This document shows, piece after piece, positions 63,848-64,000 of a DNA stretch of 64,000 bases; positions within the stretch are counted from its first letter, which is position 1; every line of letters starts with the position of its first letter. The stretch comes from Hyphomicrobium_A sp963726795 (GTDB taxonomy: Bacteria; Pseudomonadota; Alphaproteobacteria; Rhizobiales; Hyphomicrobiaceae): the NCBI GenBank assembly GCA_963726795.1, contig CAVSDD010000004.1, positions 1,054,001 through 1,118,000 on the forward strand. Reading direction: 5' to 3'. The position numbers and the translations under genes were made by a program. A model generated the notes under the pieces. It did not search any database, was not told where the DNA came from, and saw nothing but the letters and a program-made list of their open reading frames with translations.

Positions 63848-64000
63848 ATGCTCGACGACATGGACATCAAGATCCTGCGGATACTCCAGGCCGATTGCAC
63901 GCGCCCGGTTGCCGACATCGGCAAGGAGGTGGGGTTGTCCACCACGCCCTGCTGGCGGCGCATCCAGAAGCTCGAGGAGGCCGGTGTCATTCAGCGCCGC
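63848..64000 (+). CDS. Lrp/AsnC-family transcriptional regulator (5' part, cut by the window edge)
   Basis: 51 codons visible from ATG 63848: MLDDMDIKILRILQADCTRP, VADIGKEVGLSTTPCWRRIQ, KLEEAGVIQRR. This is the winged-helix half of an AsnC/Lrp protein, with the canonical LSTTPCWRRI recognition helix. The ligand-binding RAM domain lies beyond the window. Confidence 0.93.
   Translation, partial: MLDDMDIKILRILQADCTRPVADIGKEVGLSTTPCWRRIQKLEEAGVIQRR

Overview
This is a GC-rich (roughly 65% or more) chromosomal window from an alphaproteobacterium, most likely a member of the Hyphomicrobiales. The evidence is the gene order degP - OmpR-type regulator - sensor kinase - glnE, a ccmI-ccmE-ccmF-ccmH block, a FeuP/FeuQ-like pair, an ECF sigma operon with a Spy-like protein, DUF1289 and TIGR02281 genes, and a complete Rhodobacter-type gene transfer agent (GTA) structural cluster.

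Layout. 1-13 kb: the start of a GH18-domain membrane protein (off the left edge), a diguanylate cyclase, a redox-repair island (MsrB, a periplasmic molybdopterin oxidoreductase with its cytochrome b, CcdA, a thioredoxin), a TonB-dependent receptor followed by a molbindin-like protein and a small exported protein, and a GAF-PAS-GGDEF-EAL protein. 13-30 kb: a GTA-like cluster in canonical order (terminase g2, portal g3, prohead protease g4, capsid g5, connectors g6-g8, tail tube g9, chaperones g10/g10.1, tape measure g11, g12, g13, NlpC/P60 g14, TIM-barrel tail fibre g15), followed by a fused lysin and a small holin-like protein. 30-47 kb: small proteins, the FeuPQ-like pair with two large palindromes between its genes, a 17 kDa-antigen lipoprotein, cytochrome c maturation genes, a trypsin-like protease, DegP, a second two-component system and GlnE. 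46-64 kb: an ECF sigma operon, orphan kinases and a receiver protein, PepN, GSTs, DusA, a TauE/SafE permease, a phosphohexomutase, two retropepsin-like proteases, an MBL hydrolase, a uracil-DNA-glycosylase-like protein and the start of an Lrp/AsnC regulator.

The most interesting signal is inside the GTA cluster. Between portal and protease sits a lower-GC module: a CdiA-CT RNase A-like toxin (15974-16564) and a 90-residue immunity-like gene (16579-16851). The reading frame upstream of the toxin is open back into the portal tail. If two single-base insertions in the portal gene are undone, portal, an RVPAG...GGQWT linker and toxin become one polypeptide, a portal-tethered toxin.

The second signal is damage of a peculiar kind. 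From about 13.7 kb, and very densely from 17.3 to 28.5 kb, GTA genes are interrupted by single-base insertions. Almost every break can be explained by one extra base, while the protein sequence between breaks stays well conserved. The toxin-immunity module is free of them. Isolated indels also break ccmF, ccmH, the TauE permease, the GH18 gene and an exported protein. A consensus-sequence artefact is the simplest explanation, so genes marked pseudogene may be intact in the organism. No tRNA, rRNA, CRISPR array or insertion sequence was seen.
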